Shown one piece after another: positions 42,315 through 53,136 of a stretch of DNA of 64,000 nt; the stretch's first letter is position 1, and each line of letters begins with the position of its first letter. A program made the position numbers and the translations under genes. The stretch covers positions 1-64,000 of the forward strand of contig NZ_CABPSM010000004.1 of NCBI RefSeq assembly GCF_902459555.1, written 5' to 3'. The DNA is from Pandoraea horticolens (lineage in GTDB: Bacteria > Pseudomonadota > Gammaproteobacteria > Burkholderiales > Burkholderiaceae). The notes under the pieces are model-generated. The model was not told the DNA's origin. It searched no databases and saw only the letters and a program-made list of their open reading frames with translations.

Positions 42315-43295
42315 TTAAGTGCGTCGCGCTATCGAGTAAGAACACAATTCTAGCAGGCTATTTTTATATTGGGAAGAGGGCAGCGCAGAAATTGTTTGTG
42401 CTGCCGCATCCGCCTCTTCTTTCGCGCGTGCGAGCGTGTAGTCGAGTGCGCCCGTGCGCGTGATTGCCGCGAGGATCGGTTCGAACTTGTCGGTGCCGCC
42501 GTTCTCGATGGCTTCGCGCACGAGGGCGCGTTCTTCATCCGTGCCGTGTTGCAGCACATGAATGAGCGGCAGCGTCGGCTTGCCCTCGCGCAGGTCGTCG
42601 CCCGCGTTCTTGCCCATCGCGTCGGTGTCGCCCGCGTAATCGAGCCAATCGTCCATCAACTGGAACGCCGTCCCCAGACGGCCGCCGTATTCACGCACGG
42701 CCGCTTCGGTCTGCGCGTCGGCATTGGCGAGTACTGCAGCGAGTTGCGTGGCCGCTTCGAACAGCGTGGCCGTTTTGTATTGGATGACTTGCAGGTAGCG
42801 CGCTTCGTCGACGTCCGGGTCGTGCATGTTCAGCAACTGCAGCACTTCGCCTTCGGCGATCACGTTGGTCGCTCGCGCAAGAATCTGCATCACACGCATG
42901 TTGTCCACGCTCACCATCATTTCGAAGGAGCGCGAATACAGGAAGTCGCCCACAAGCACCGACGCCGCATTGCCGAACAGCGCGTTGGCGGTCTGTTTGC
43001 CGCGGCGCAGGTCGGATTCGTCGACGACGTCGTCGTGAAGCAGCGTTGAGGTGTGAATGAATTCGATGACTGCGGCCAGTTCGAAGCGATGCGGCGAACT
43101 CACGCCGAGCGCACCGGCCACGAGCAGCAGCAATGCCGGACGCAGCCGCTTGCCGCCCGAATTGATGATGTATTCCGAGATCTGATTGATCAGGACCACC
43201 TCGGAGGCCAGCCGGTGGCGGATAAGCTGGTCGACGGCACGCATGTCGTCGGCGATGGCGGCCAGTACGTTCTGGGGAGAAGTCGAAGCAGTCAA
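42315..43295 (-). CDS. ispB: Polyprenyl (octaprenyl) diphosphate synthase
   Basis: A 326-residue trans-isoprenyl diphosphate synthase making the side chain of ubiquinone. FARM is in the region LLHDDVVDESDLRRG (DDxxD-type) and the SARM aspartate motif is FQLMDDWLDYAGD; GGKRLRPAL binds diphosphate. The start is uncertain: TTG at 43295 (MTASTSPQNV) fits homologue length, while an in-frame ATG at 43403 would overlap the rplU promoter. Neighbouring rplU is divergent, as is usual for ispB/rplU. Confidence 0.92.
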   Translation of the reverse strand: MTASTSPQNVLAAIADDMRAVDQLIRHRLASEVVLINQISEYIINSGGKRLRPALLLLVAGALGVSSPHRFELAAVIEFIHTSTLLHDDVVDESDLRRGKQTANALFGNAASVLVGDFLYSRSFEMMVSVDNMRVMQILARATNVIAEGEVLQLLNMHDPDVDEARYLQVIQYKTATLFEAATQLAAVLANADAQTEAAVREYGGRLGTAFQLMDDWLDYAGDTDAMGKNAGDDLREGKPTLPLIHVLQHGTDEERALVREAIENGGTDKFEPILAAITRTGALDYTLARAKEEADAAAQTISALPSSQYKNSLLELCSYSIARRT

Positions 43296-43394
43296 GACAA
43301 GGCTCGGGTGAGGAAAAATTCGCCCCAAATTATATAGTGCGCGCGGCGACTTTCGGGGACCAGCCCCGCGTAATGGCTGGTTTGACGGAAGTCT

Positions 43395-43423
43395 TTGACT
43401 CAAAAGGAGAAAGTCTGTATAAT
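43395..43423 (+). promoter_or_regulatory. Strong sigma-70 promoter of rplU-rpmA
   Basis: TTGACT (43395-43400), 17-base spacer, perfect TATAAT (43418-43423), as expected for a ribosomal-protein operon. Transcription should start near 43430. Confidence 0.88.
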
Positions 43424-43429
43424 TCCCGG

Positions 43430-43572
43430 TTTTCGTGCGCGCATTCGTTGCGTCGGGTCCGAAAATACTTCGGTATAACGGTCCGCGGCGGGTGTGATCG
43501 GCCGGTAAGTCGAGTCCTTTCGGGGCCCTCGGCCGGCACGGAAATTCTCTTGTTTATGAGTGAGGTTCAACA
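43430..43572 (+). promoter_or_regulatory. Structured rplU leader
   Basis: The roughly 140-nt untranslated leader can form a long GC-rich hairpin: GCCGG and CGAG at about 43501-43516 can pair with CTCG and CCGGC around 43528-43537. Several ribosomal operons are autoregulated through such leaders, but no known L21 leader motif was recognised by eye. The function is inference. Confidence 0.4.
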
Positions 43573-43884
43573 ATGTACGCGGTCATAAAAACCGGCGGTA
43601 AGCAATATAAAGTTGCTGCTGGCGAAAAGCTCAAAGTAGAACAGATACCGGCTGACATTGGCGCTGAAATCACCATCGACCAGGTTCTCGCCGTTGGCGA
43701 GGGCGAATCGATTAAGTTCGGTGCGCCGTTGGTCAGTGGGGCTTCCGTCAAGGCTACCGTTATCGCCCAAGGTCGTCACCCCAAGGTGAAGATTTTCAAG
43801 ATGCGCCGTCGCAAGCACTACCAAAAGCGTCAAGGCCATCGCCAAAACTACACCGAGCTGCGCATCGACAGCATCAACGGCTAA
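43573..43884 (+). CDS. rplU: 50S ribosomal protein L21
   Basis: A 103-residue protein with the family N-terminus [14 protein letters not shown] and the C-terminal [23 protein letters not shown], which binds 23S rRNA. Standard length; first gene of rplU-rpmA. Confidence 0.98.
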   Translation: MYAVIKTGGKQYKVAAGEKLKVEQIPADIGAEITIDQVLAVGEGESIKFGAPLVSGASVKATVIAQGRHPKVKIFKMRRRKHYQKRQGHRQNYTELRIDSING

Positions 43885-43912
43885 TCGATCAAGCTAGGTA
43901 AGGAGTTAAGTC

Positions 43913-44173
43913 ATGGCACACAAAAAAGCAGGCGGATCGTCCCGTAACGGCCGCGATTCTGAGTCGAAGCGCCTCGGCGTGAAGGTGTACGGCGGTCAGG
44001 CAATCCTGGCTGGCGGCATCATCGTTCGCCAACGTGGTACTCGTATGCATGCCGGCGAAAACGTCGGTATCGGTAAGGACCACACGCTGTTCGCACTGGC
44101 CGACGGTCATGTGCAATTCGCCGTCAAGGGCGCAGCGAAGAAGCAAGTGGTTAGCGTGGTGCCGGCAGCGTAA
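43913..44173 (+). CDS. rpmA: 50S ribosomal protein L27
   Basis: An 86-residue protein beginning [20 protein letters not shown], whose N-terminal tail reaches the peptidyl transferase centre. [20 protein letters not shown] and [12 protein letters not shown] are canonical. There is no N-terminal cleavage extension of the Firmicutes type. GGAG precedes the start. Confidence 0.98.
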   Translation: MAHKKAGGSSRNGRDSESKRLGVKVYGGQAILAGGIIVRQRGTRMHAGENVGIGKDHTLFALADGHVQFAVKGAAKKQVVSVVPAA

Positions 44174-44191
44174 GCTAAGCCTTTTGCCACC

Positions 44192-44225
44192 AAAAGGCTC
44201 CGCTCTCATGCGGAGCCTTTTTTGT
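44192..44225 (+). terminator. Intrinsic terminator of rplU-rpmA
   Basis: AAAAGGCTCCG / CGGAGCCTTTTTT hairpin (loop CTCTCATG) 19 bases after the rpmA stop. obgE has its own leader beyond it. Confidence 0.92.
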
Positions 44226-44308
44226 TTGTCCCGCCTGTGCGCCGCAAGCATCGCGCGCCCGGCCGGATCATTGAACAGTATTTGGATCGTCTGCGGACGG
44301 TCGATTGA

Positions 44309-45463
<1,155 letters not shown>

Positions 45464-45621
45464 ACTTCTCGTCACTCAAATGCGGGGTGCTGTCGCGCCG
45501 GTTTGCCTCACCCCCCGTGAACCGGCTGCTGTAGCCATGTGAGGGAAGGGCGGTCCTGCGTCACTTCCCGGCGACTGCAGCGGCCCGTCTTCCCAATATA
45601 TCCGCAGGAGAATCCAGGTCC

Positions 45622-46755
45622 ATGCGTTCGGTCATCGCCGATGCCAAGCGGCTTGTGGTGAAAGTGGGCTCCAGTCTCGTGACCAACGACGGTCGCGGTC
45701 TGGACGATGTTGCCATTGCGCGATGGGCGCAACAGATCGCCGCGCTGCGGCACGGTGGCGACGGACGTGCGCCAAAGCAGGTGGTGCTCGTCAGTTCGGG
45801 CGCCATTGCCGAGGGAATGCAGCGTCTGGGTTGGGCGCGCCGCCCGAAGGCCATCGATGAACTTCAGGCGGCTGCTGCCGTAGGCCAGATGGGCCTGGCG
45901 CAGGTCTACGAGACCCGCTTCGCCGAACACGGCGTGCGAACCGCACAGATTCTCCTCACGCATGCCGATCTGGCAGACCGCGAACGCTATCTGAATGCGC
46001 GGACGACCTTGCTGACGTTGTTGCGACTCGGCGTGGTGCCGATCATCAACGAGAACGACACGGTGGTGACTGACGAAATCAAGTTCGGCGACAACGACAC
46101 GCTGGGTGCGCTCGTGACCAATTTGATCGACGGCGACGCGCTGGTCATCCTGACCGATCAATCGGGCCTGTACACGGCCGACCCGCGTAAACACCCTGAC
46201 GCCGAGTTCGTGCACGAGGCCGAAGCGGGTGACGAGCGTCTGGAAGCGATGGCCGGGGGTGCCGGGACCAACATCGGACGCGGCGGCATGCTGACCAAGA
46301 TCCTTGCGGCCAAGCGCGCGGCCACGAGCGGCGCGCATACCGTGATCGCGTCGGGGCGCGAAGCCGACGTGCTCGTGCGTCTGGCTGGCGGCGAAGCGAT
46401 CGGCACGCAATTGGTCGCCCGCACCGCGGTGCTCACGGCACGTAAGCAGTGGATGGCCGACCATCTGCAAGTGCGCGGCCGTGTCGTGATCGATGCGGGC
46501 GCGTGCAAGAAGCTGGTGGAAGAGGGCAAGAGCTTGTTGCCGATCGGCGTGATCGACGTCGAGGGCACGTTTGCGCGCGGGGAGGTGATTGCCTGCATGG
46601 ACGAAGCCGGTCATGAAGTCGCGCGGGGCCTGTCCAACTACAGTGCCTCCGAGACACGACTGATTCGCCGTCACCCGAGCAGCGATATCGAGCAGGTGCT
46701 GGGCTTTGCGAACGAGCCGGAACTGATTCATCGCGACAATCTGATTCTGCGCTGA
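45622..46755 (+). CDS. proB: ProB, glutamate 5-kinase
   Basis: A 377-residue enzyme for the first step of proline synthesis. The amino-acid kinase domain ([45 protein letters not shown]) is followed by a C-terminal PUA domain (about 285-365; [25 protein letters not shown]), as in E. coli ProB, the feedback-inhibited form. Normal length. Confidence 0.97.
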   Translation: MRSVIADAKRLVVKVGSSLVTNDGRGLDDVAIARWAQQIAALRHGGDGRAPKQVVLVSSGAIAEGMQRLGWARRPKAIDELQAAAAVGQMGLAQVYETRFAEHGVRTAQILLTHADLADRERYLNARTTLLTLLRLGVVPIINENDTVVTDEIKFGDNDTLGALVTNLIDGDALVILTDQSGLYTADPRKHPDAEFVHEAEAGDERLEAMAGGAGTNIGRGGMLTKILAAKRAATSGAHTVIASGREADVLVRLAGGEAIGTQLVARTAVLTARKQWMADHLQVRGRVVIDAGACKKLVEEGKSLLPIGVIDVEGTFARGEVIACMDEAGHEVARGLSNYSASETRLIRRHPSSDIEQVLGFANEPELIHRDNLILR

Positions 46756-46792
46756 GCCGCAGGGCAGGGCGCGCATCCCTCGCATCGAACGT

Positions 46793-46834
46793 AAAAAAAC
46801 GCCGGCACGCAATGCGTGACCGGCGTTTTCTTTC
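46793..46834. terminator. Bidirectional terminator between proB and CNP1-like gene
   Basis: AAAACGCCGG at 46796-46805 pairs with CCGGCGTTTT at 46819-46828, extended by CACGC / GCGTG; A and T tracts on both sides serve both convergent genes. Confidence 0.88.
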
Positions 46835-46869
46835 GATGAAGCGTGACAGGCGAGACCCGCCTGCTGCGC

Positions 46870-47442
46870 TCAGCGGTAGGTCGGATTGGTCGTCGGGAAG
46901 CGCAAGCCCTGAACGATGGCCTTGGCGTTGCCTGCCGGCGTCTTGTCCTGGCAAAGATAATCGCGGTACAGAATGCCCTGATAGGCCGTCGAGCCATACG
47001 GCCTGATCGGGCGCCATTCGCTGTTGCGCGCCGGGATCCAGGTGCCGTCGGGACGAGCCGTGGCATACAGACGCGACTCGAACGACGAGCAATGAATGCC
47101 TTCGTACGACACGTTACGCGCGCCTTGCTTGCTGCGAATCACGGCGATATAGCGGACCACGCCGTCGTCCGTCACCTGCACCGACTTCGTGTCGATGGCG
47201 TAGTCGAGCGTCGCGTTCGGCAAGGTGGGGAAGCTCACAAGGTCGGCGTCTTGCGGCGGCGTTGTCGGCAGAGCGTACTCCGCTTCCTTCCATTTGCCCT
47301 TGGCGGCTTCCTGCTGGGCGATGTATTCGTCGAAATCCTGGACGGGTTGCGACATGCTGCTGCAGCCGGCAATCAGCGCCAGAGCGGCCAGAGGAGCCAG
47401 GGCGGCCAGGCGCTGGGCGTGGCGGGCAAAGAAAGGACGCAT
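46870..47442 (-). CDS. CNP1-like family lipoprotein
   Basis: A 190-residue exported protein with a lipoprotein signal (LALIAGC, Cys27) and a CNP1-like domain (PF08750): DFDEYIAQQEAAKGKWKEAEYALP, LDYAIDTKSVQVTDDGVVRYIAV and GIHCSSFESRLYA. The family name comes from a cryptic neisserial protein; function is unknown. Conserved next to rppH in Burkholderiales, by recollection. Confidence 0.85.
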   Translation of the reverse strand: MRPFFARHAQRLAALAPLAALALIAGCSSMSQPVQDFDEYIAQQEAAKGKWKEAEYALPTTPPQDADLVSFPTLPNATLDYAIDTKSVQVTDDGVVRYIAVIRSKQGARNVSYEGIHCSSFESRLYATARPDGTWIPARNSEWRPIRPYGSTAYQGILYRDYLCQDKTPAGNAKAIVQGLRFPTTNPTYR

Positions 47443-47583
47443 GAGATGTGGATGAGAAGTCGGTTGGACGGCGGATGAACGAAAGCGGGCAATCCGCGCG
47501 GCATCCCGGAGGACGCCAGGTCAAAAAAGGGCGCGGGCATGACGCCCGCGACCGATGATGGGACAAGCCGGCCGCGGCCTGGT

Positions 47584-48231
47584 TCAGTGCTCCCGGGGTG
47601 GCATACCCGAACTGGCGGTGTCTGCTGCTTCGCCGGGGCTGCCGCAGTTCTCGCTATTGCACCTGTCGTCATGCGCGTCGGTGCCGCCTGGCGGCATGTC
47701 TTCGATCCGGGCGCCGGCGCGCGGAAACCGCCGCCGGTCATGCTGCGCGCGTGCGGCCGAGCGTCGCAGATAGCGCGATAGCTCGTTCAGGGCGAGCTGA
47801 TACACCTCGCGCTTGAATTCGATCACTGCGTCGAGCGGCACCCAGTACTCGTTCCAACGCCAGGCGTCGAACTCGGGATGATCAGTGGCGCGCAGGCAGA
47901 TGTCGCAATCGCGACCGACCATGCGCAGCAGGAACCAGATTTGCTTCTGGCCCCGGTAATGTCCGCGCACTTCGCGCTTGATGAACTTGTCCGGCACCTC
48001 ATAACGCAGCCAGTCGCGTGTGCGACCGATGACTTTGACGTGTTCTGGCTTTAGCCCGGTTTCCTCGTGCAATTCTCGGAACATGGCCTGTTCAGGCGTT
48101 TCGCCGTACTTGATGCCGCCTTGCGGGAACTGCCAAGAGTGCTCGCCCAGCCGCTTGCCCCAGAACACTTCATTGCGTGCGTTTAAGAGGATGATGCCGA
48201 CGTTCGGGCGAAAGCCTTCACGGTCAAGCAT
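47584..48231 (-). CDS. rppH: RppH, RNA pyrophosphohydrolase
   Basis: A 215-residue Nudix hydrolase that removes pyrophosphate from mRNA 5' ends to trigger decay. [17 protein letters not shown] and [17 protein letters not shown] are diagnostic, and the Nudix box is [23 protein letters not shown]. About 50 C-terminal residues beyond the usual end are hydrophilic ([17 protein letters not shown]...), a disordered tail. Start ATG at 48231 after GGGTGG. Confidence 0.95.
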   Translation of the reverse strand: MLDREGFRPNVGIILLNARNEVFWGKRLGEHSWQFPQGGIKYGETPEQAMFRELHEETGLKPEHVKVIGRTRDWLRYEVPDKFIKREVRGHYRGQKQIWFLLRMVGRDCDICLRATDHPEFDAWRWNEYWVPLDAVIEFKREVYQLALNELSRYLRRSAARAQHDRRRFPRAGARIEDMPPGGTDAHDDRCNSENCGSPGEAADTASSGMPPREH

Positions 48232-48264
48232 ACAACCACCCTTGAATCCTTTAAAATTGCTTCG

Positions 48265-48270
48265 ATTATA
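48265..48270 (-). promoter_or_regulatory. -10 element of rppH
   Basis: Perfect TATAAT on the minus strand, about 35 bases upstream of the rppH start; no consensus -35 found. proS diverges on the other side of this 212-base region. Confidence 0.45.
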
Positions 48271-48443
48271 AACAGATAATCACCGGCGCGGCGGCCGGCG
48301 GCGGCTCGGGTGACCGGGGCGGCGTGTACGGCCGGCGGGTGTCTCAGGGGCTGCGACGACGTTTTGGCGCGCCCCGGCCTCGCTTCTGGTCACCGACCTG
48401 AGCGCTGTGCGCGCCGTTGACCCTCATTTTTCCGGAAATCTGC

Positions 48444-50183
48444 ATGAAAGCCTCTCGTTTCTTCATCGGCACCCTCAAGGAAGCGCCCACCGACGCCGAA
48501 ATCGTCAGCCACAAGCTGATGATGCGCGCCGGCATGATTCGCCGCGTCGCCGGCGGTATCTACGATTACCTGCCGATCGGCCTGCGCTCGATCCGCAAGG
48601 TCGAAGCCATCGTTCGTGAAGAAATGAACCGCGCAGGCGCGCTCGAACTGCTTATGCCGGCCGTGCAGCCGGCCGAATTGTGGCAGGAGTCGGGGCGCTG
48701 GGAGAAGTACGGCCCGGAACTGCTGCGCCTGAAGGATCGCCACGGCCGCGAATTCGTCGTCGGCCCGACGCACGAAGAAGTCGTGACGGACATCGCCCGC
48801 CGCGAAATCAAGAGCTATCGCCAACTGCCGGTGAACTTCTATCAGGTGCAGGCGAAGTTCCGCGACGAGATTCGTCCGCGTTTCGGCGTGATGCGCGGCC
48901 GCGAATTCATCATGAAGGACGCCTACTCCTTCGATAAGGACCGCGCGGGCATGCAGGTGTCTTATCAGAAGATGTTCGACGCCTACGTGCGCATCTTCAC
49001 GCGTCTGGGTTTGACGTTCCGCGCCGTGGTGGCCGACAACGGCTCCATTGGCGGCTCCGGTTCGCATGAATTCCATGTGATCGCCGACACCGGCGAAGAC
49101 GCTATCGCCTACTGCCCGACGTCCGACTATGCAGCCAACGTCGAAATGGCCGAGGCGCTCGCGCCGCAGAGCGAGCGCGCCGCCCCTGCCGAAGCACTGA
49201 CCAAGACTGCCACGCCGGGCAAGGCCAAGTGCGAAGCCGTCGCGGAATTGCTGTCGATCCCGCTTGCACGCACGGTCAAGTCGATCGTGCTCGCGACTGA
49301 CAGCGAAGACGCCGGTACCACCGTGTGGCTGCTTCTGCTGCGCGGCGACCACGAACTCAACGAGATCAAGGCGAGCAAGGTGCCGGGGCTGTCCGACTTC
49401 CGTTTCGCGAGCGAAGCCGAGATCGTCGAATGGTTCGGCACGCCGCCGGGCTATCTGGGCCCCCTCGGCACGAAAAAGCCGGTCAAGCTCGTGGTCGATC
49501 GCGCGGTCGCGAAGATGAGCGATTTCGTGGTCGGTTCGAACGAGGTCGACTTCCACACCACCGGCGTGAACTGGGGCCGCGATCTGCCCGAGCCCGAAGT
49601 CGTGGCCGATCTGCGCAACGTCGTGCCGGGCGACCTCTCGCCGGACGGCAAGGGCGAGATCGCGCTGTGCCGGGGTATCGAAGTGGGTCACGTGTTCCAG
49701 TTGGGCACCAAGTACTCGGACGCCATGGGCGGCACCTTCCTCGACGAGACCGGCAAGCCGGCACCGATGGAGATGGGCTGCTACGGTATCGGCATCACGC
49801 GTATTCTCGGTGCGGCCATCGAGCAGAACTTCGACGATAAAGGCATCATCTGGCCGGAGTCGATCGCGCCGTTCGAAGTGGTGCTGTGCCCGATGGGCTA
49901 CGACCGCAGCGACGCCGTGCGTGCCGCTACCGATAAGGTCTACGAAGATCTTCTGGCGGCCGGCGTCGACGTGATTCTCGACGACCGCGGCGAGCGTCCC
50001 GGCGTGATGTTCGCCGAGTGGGAGCTGATTGGCGTGCCGCATCGCGTGGTGATCGGCGACCGTGGCCTGAAGGAAGGCAAGATCGAGTATCAGGGCCGCC
50101 GCGATGCGCAAGCTCAGTTGCTCGACGCCGCCGTCGTGGCGGAAGTCGTCACCGGCAAGGTTTGCGCCGCCAAAGCGATCTGA
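48444..50183 (+). CDS. proS: Prolyl-tRNA synthetase (bacterial type with editing domain)
   Basis: A 579-residue class II synthetase. Motif 2 region [25 protein letters not shown] and motif 3 [11 protein letters not shown] are visible; the YbaK-type insertion domain for Ala-tRNA(Pro) editing spans about 230-400 ([35 protein letters not shown]). Start at 48444 (MKASRFFI) agrees with homologues; the frame is open to 48417. Confidence 0.97.
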   Translation: MKASRFFIGTLKEAPTDAEIVSHKLMMRAGMIRRVAGGIYDYLPIGLRSIRKVEAIVREEMNRAGALELLMPAVQPAELWQESGRWEKYGPELLRLKDRHGREFVVGPTHEEVVTDIARREIKSYRQLPVNFYQVQAKFRDEIRPRFGVMRGREFIMKDAYSFDKDRAGMQVSYQKMFDAYVRIFTRLGLTFRAVVADNGSIGGSGSHEFHVIADTGEDAIAYCPTSDYAANVEMAEALAPQSERAAPAEALTKTATPGKAKCEAVAELLSIPLARTVKSIVLATDSEDAGTTVWLLLLRGDHELNEIKASKVPGLSDFRFASEAEIVEWFGTPPGYLGPLGTKKPVKLVVDRAVAKMSDFVVGSNEVDFHTTGVNWGRDLPEPEVVADLRNVVPGDLSPDGKGEIALCRGIEVGHVFQLGTKYSDAMGGTFLDETGKPAPMEMGCYGIGITRILGAAIEQNFDDKGIIWPESIAPFEVVLCPMGYDRSDAVRAATDKVYEDLLAAGVDVILDDRGERPGVMFAEWELIGVPHRVVIGDRGLKEGKIEYQGRRDAQAQLLDAAVVAEVVTGKVCAAKAI

Positions 50184-50311
50184 GCGAGGGGCGCGCGGTG
50201 CGCCGGTGAACGTCTGCCGGTGAAACGTCGCGCGTGCGCAGGTGCATGAGGCAATACCTGACGGCAGTCGCCCCGGCGGCTGCCGTTGTCATATCTGGAA
50301 GCGTTACCGGT

Positions 50312-50905
50312 ATGGAATATACGTTCGCGTCGGCGACGGTACTGTTGCTGCTCATCACCGACCCGTTCGGCAATATCCCGATCTTCGTGAATGCCCTGAA
50401 GAACGTGCCGGCTCATCGACGGCCGCGGGTGATCTTGCGCGAGGTGCTGATTGCGTTTGTCATCCTGTTGCTCTTCATGCTGGCGGGCGACCGCTTCCTG
50501 CGCATGATGAGTCTCACCGACCTGTCGTTGCAGTTGGCCGGGGGCATCGTGCTGTTCCTGATCGCGCTGCGCATGATCTTTCCCCGTCCCGATCAGGGGT
50601 CGTTGCCCGATGCGGGCGAGCCGCTTATTGTGCCGCTGGCGATACCGGCGCTTGCGGGGCCGTCGGCACTCGCGACCGTCATGCTGCTCGTGTCGCAGCA
50701 ACCGGGACGTATGCTCGAGTGGATCACGGCGCTGTGCGTGACGATGGCCGTCTGCGCGGTGGTGCTGCTTCTGGCCGATCGTATCGAACGGTGGGTCGGC
50801 TCGCGCGTGGTGATGGCATTCGAGCGTCTGATGGGGCTGATTCTGGTGGCGATCTCGGTCGAGATGATCCTCAAGGGCGTGAAGATCTTCGTGCACCAAT
50901 TCTGA
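50312..50905 (+). CDS. MarC family inner-membrane protein
   Basis: A 197-residue protein with six hydrophobic helices (LLLLITDPFGNIPIFV ... LLILFMLAGDRFL, LAGGIVLFLIALRMI, PLAIPALAGPSALATVMLL, ALCVTMAVCAVVLLLADRI, LMGLILVAISVEMILKGV). DPFGNIP and PLAIPALAGPSA are the MarC/YhgN signatures. Function unproven; the name comes from the mar region, but MarC itself is not a drug pump. The start at 50312 is chosen; an upstream in-frame ATG at 50234 would add a 26-residue tail without a ribosome-binding site. Confidence 0.85.
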   Translation: MEYTFASATVLLLLITDPFGNIPIFVNALKNVPAHRRPRVILREVLIAFVILLLFMLAGDRFLRMMSLTDLSLQLAGGIVLFLIALRMIFPRPDQGSLPDAGEPLIVPLAIPALAGPSALATVMLLVSQQPGRMLEWITALCVTMAVCAVVLLLADRIERWVGSRVVMAFERLMGLILVAISVEMILKGVKIFVHQF

Positions 50906-50935
50906 TGGCGTGGCGCGTGCAGCGGCGACCCTGAA

Positions 50936-50968
50936 AAAGGGGCCACGCTTGAACGGGCCCCTTTGACT
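50936..50968. terminator. Terminator-like hairpin between MarC and hpt genes
   Basis: AAAGGGGCC (50936-50944) pairs with GGCCCCTTT (50956-50964). On the minus strand it ends in five T residues, suiting the hpt transcript. Confidence 0.75.
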
Positions 50969-51003
50969 GTCTGGCGGTGCGGGAGCGTATCCCGCCGCAG
51001 CGC

Positions 51004-51552
51004 TCAGCGCGGCGCGGTTAGCGCGCGAATTGCCGGCAGGTTACGCCAGTAGCCTTTGGCGTCCATGCCGCAGCCGAAGACGTAACGATCCGGCACCGTG
51101 AAGCCGCAGAAATCCGGGCGCGACGGCTTTTCCTTCGTCAGGATCTTCTCGCACAGCACGGCGCTGTAGAACTTCGAGGCGCCCATCTCCAGAATCCGGT
51201 CACGAATCGCCGCCATCGTGGCACCTTCGTCGAGAATGTCGTCGAGCACGAGCACCACGCGGTCGCGCACCGAGTCGCGCGGCGCCACGCGCCACTGCAT
51301 TGCACCGCCGGTGGTAGTGTTGTTGTAGCGCGAGAGGTGGATGTAGTCGAACTCGAGCGGGAAGTCCAGACGCGGCAGCAGCATGCCGGTGAAGACGGCC
51401 GCGCCGCCCATGACCGACAGCACCATCGGGAATTCGTCGCCAATGGCGTCCTTGATGGACTTGGCCATCATGTCGACGGATCGGTTCACCTCGTCGGCCG
51501 AGACGATTTCTTCGGAATTACGGAATACTTCGAGGGCTTCTTCGCGGTTCAT
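51004..51552 (-). CDS. Hypoxanthine-guanine phosphoribosyltransferase
   Basis: A 182-residue type I PRTase for purine salvage. The PRPP motif is VVLVLDDILDEGATM (about 99-113). FDYIHLSRYNNTTTGG resembles hypoxanthine/guanine PRTases of this order. Lower-confidence alternative: xanthine or generic purine PRTase. Located downstream of ffh on the same strand with a 107-base gap. Confidence 0.88.
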   Translation of the reverse strand: MNREEALEVFRNSEEIVSADEVNRSVDMMAKSIKDAIGDEFPMVLSVMGGAAVFTGMLLPRLDFPLEFDYIHLSRYNNTTTGGAMQWRVAPRDSVRDRVVLVLDDILDEGATMAAIRDRILEMGASKFYSAVLCEKILTKEKPSRPDFCGFTVPDRYVFGCGMDAKGYWRNLPAIRALTAPR

Positions 51553-51659
51553 ATGGGGCGACCCTGTGGAACGTGTTGCTGGGGGATGTCGCTAAGTGCG
51601 GCCCGGAGTATATACGGAAAATCCGTAGGAATGCCCGGACCGCGACCGGCAGGTCTGGC

Positions 51660-53024
51660 TCAGCGCATGCCAGGCATCATGCCTTTCATACTGCGCATCA
51701 TTTTCATCATGCCACCGCCTTTGAGCTTCTTCATCATGGTGCGCATCTGGTCATACTGATTGAGCATGCGGTTGACCTCCTGCACCTGAACACCGGCGCC
51801 GGCGGCAATGCGGCGCTTGCGGCTCGCCTTGATAAGTTCCGGCTTGGCGCGCTCGGCCGGCGTCATCGAATTGATGATGCCCTCCATGCGGCGCACCTGT
51901 TTCTCGGCCTGATCCATGTTGGTCTGGCTGGCTGCGGCCTGGAATTGCGCGGGCAGCTTGTCCATGAGCGACGACAGGCCACCCATCTTCTTCATCTGGC
52001 CGATCTGCGCCTTAAAGTCGTTCAGATCGAAGTCGCCGCCTTTCTTGACCTTCTCGGCGAGTTTTTGCGCGGCCTGCACGTCGACGCCGCGTTGCGCTTC
52101 CTCGACGAGCGCCAGAATGTCGCCCATGCCGAGAATCCGGTTCGCCATGCGATCCGGATGGAAGACTTCGAGGCCGTCGAGCTTCTCGCCCACACCGACG
52201 AACTTGATCGGCTTGCCAGTAATGTGACGCACCGACAGCGCTGCACCGCCGCGCGAGTCGCCGTCGAGCTTGGTGAGCACCACACCGGTGAGCGGCAGTG
52301 CGTCGTTGAAGGCGCGGGCGGTGTTCACGGCGTCCTGGCCGAGCATGGCGTCGACGACGAACAGCGTTTCAATCGGTTTGAGTTCGGCGTGCAGGGCGCT
52401 GATTTCCTGCATCATCACTTCGTCGATACCCAGACGGCCGGCCGTGTCGACGAGCAGCACATCATGGTGATGGCGGCGGGCCCAGTCGACGGCCGCGCGG
52501 GCGATATCCACCGGCTTCTGATCGGGTTGCGACGGGAAGAAGTCGGCGTCGACCTGTTGCGTCACCGTCTGCAACTGGGCGATAGCGGCGGGGCGGTAGA
52601 CGTCGGTGGAAACCGTGAGGACTTTCTTCTTCTGGGCGCGTAGCAGCTTGGCGAGCTTACCGACGGTGGTCGTCTTACCGGCGCCCTGCAGGCCGGCCAT
52701 CAGGATGACGGCGGGCGGCGTCGTCGCGAGATTGAGTTCGGCGGCACGGCCTTCGTAATCACCGCCCATGAGCGCGGTCAGTTCGCGCTGCACCACGCCC
52801 ACGAGCGCCTGGCCCGGCGAGAGGCTGGAAATCACCTCCTCACCCAGTGCCTTTTCTTTCACCTTGGCGATGAAATCGCGGACCACCGGCAGGGCGACGT
52901 CGGCCTCGAGCAGGGCGAGACGCACTTCGCGCAGCATTTCCTGCGTGTTGGCCTCGGTCAGGCGAGCTTCGCCGCGCAGCGTCTTGACGACTTTGGCGAG
53001 GCGCGTAGTGAGATTGTCGAGCAT
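51660..53024 (-). CDS. ffh: Ffh (SRP54), signal recognition particle protein
   Basis: A 454-residue SRP GTPase. N domain (LDNLTTRLAKVVKTLRGEARLTE), G domain with G1 GLQGAGKTTTVGKLA, DTAGRLGID and TKLDGDSRGGAALS, and a methionine-rich M domain at the C-terminus (MLNQYDQMRTMMKKLKGGGMMKMMRSMKGMMPGMR) that binds 4.5S RNA and signal sequences. Normal length; 4.5S RNA is not in this window. Confidence 0.98.
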   Translation of the reverse strand: MLDNLTTRLAKVVKTLRGEARLTEANTQEMLREVRLALLEADVALPVVRDFIAKVKEKALGEEVISSLSPGQALVGVVQRELTALMGGDYEGRAAELNLATTPPAVILMAGLQGAGKTTTVGKLAKLLRAQKKKVLTVSTDVYRPAAIAQLQTVTQQVDADFFPSQPDQKPVDIARAAVDWARRHHHDVLLVDTAGRLGIDEVMMQEISALHAELKPIETLFVVDAMLGQDAVNTARAFNDALPLTGVVLTKLDGDSRGGAALSVRHITGKPIKFVGVGEKLDGLEVFHPDRMANRILGMGDILALVEEAQRGVDVQAAQKLAEKVKKGGDFDLNDFKAQIGQMKKMGGLSSLMDKLPAQFQAAASQTNMDQAEKQVRRMEGIINSMTPAERAKPELIKASRKRRIAAGAGVQVQEVNRMLNQYDQMRTMMKKLKGGGMMKMMRSMKGMMPGMR

Positions 53025-53136
53025 GAAACGTATCCTGTAAGACTCGCAGTGGCCCCGGCGGCCTGTCCCGCAGCCCCGGAAGGGGCCGTAGTGGGCGCGG
53101 CAGCGCGCCCATCATAGGCTGGTGTAAACTTCAAAT

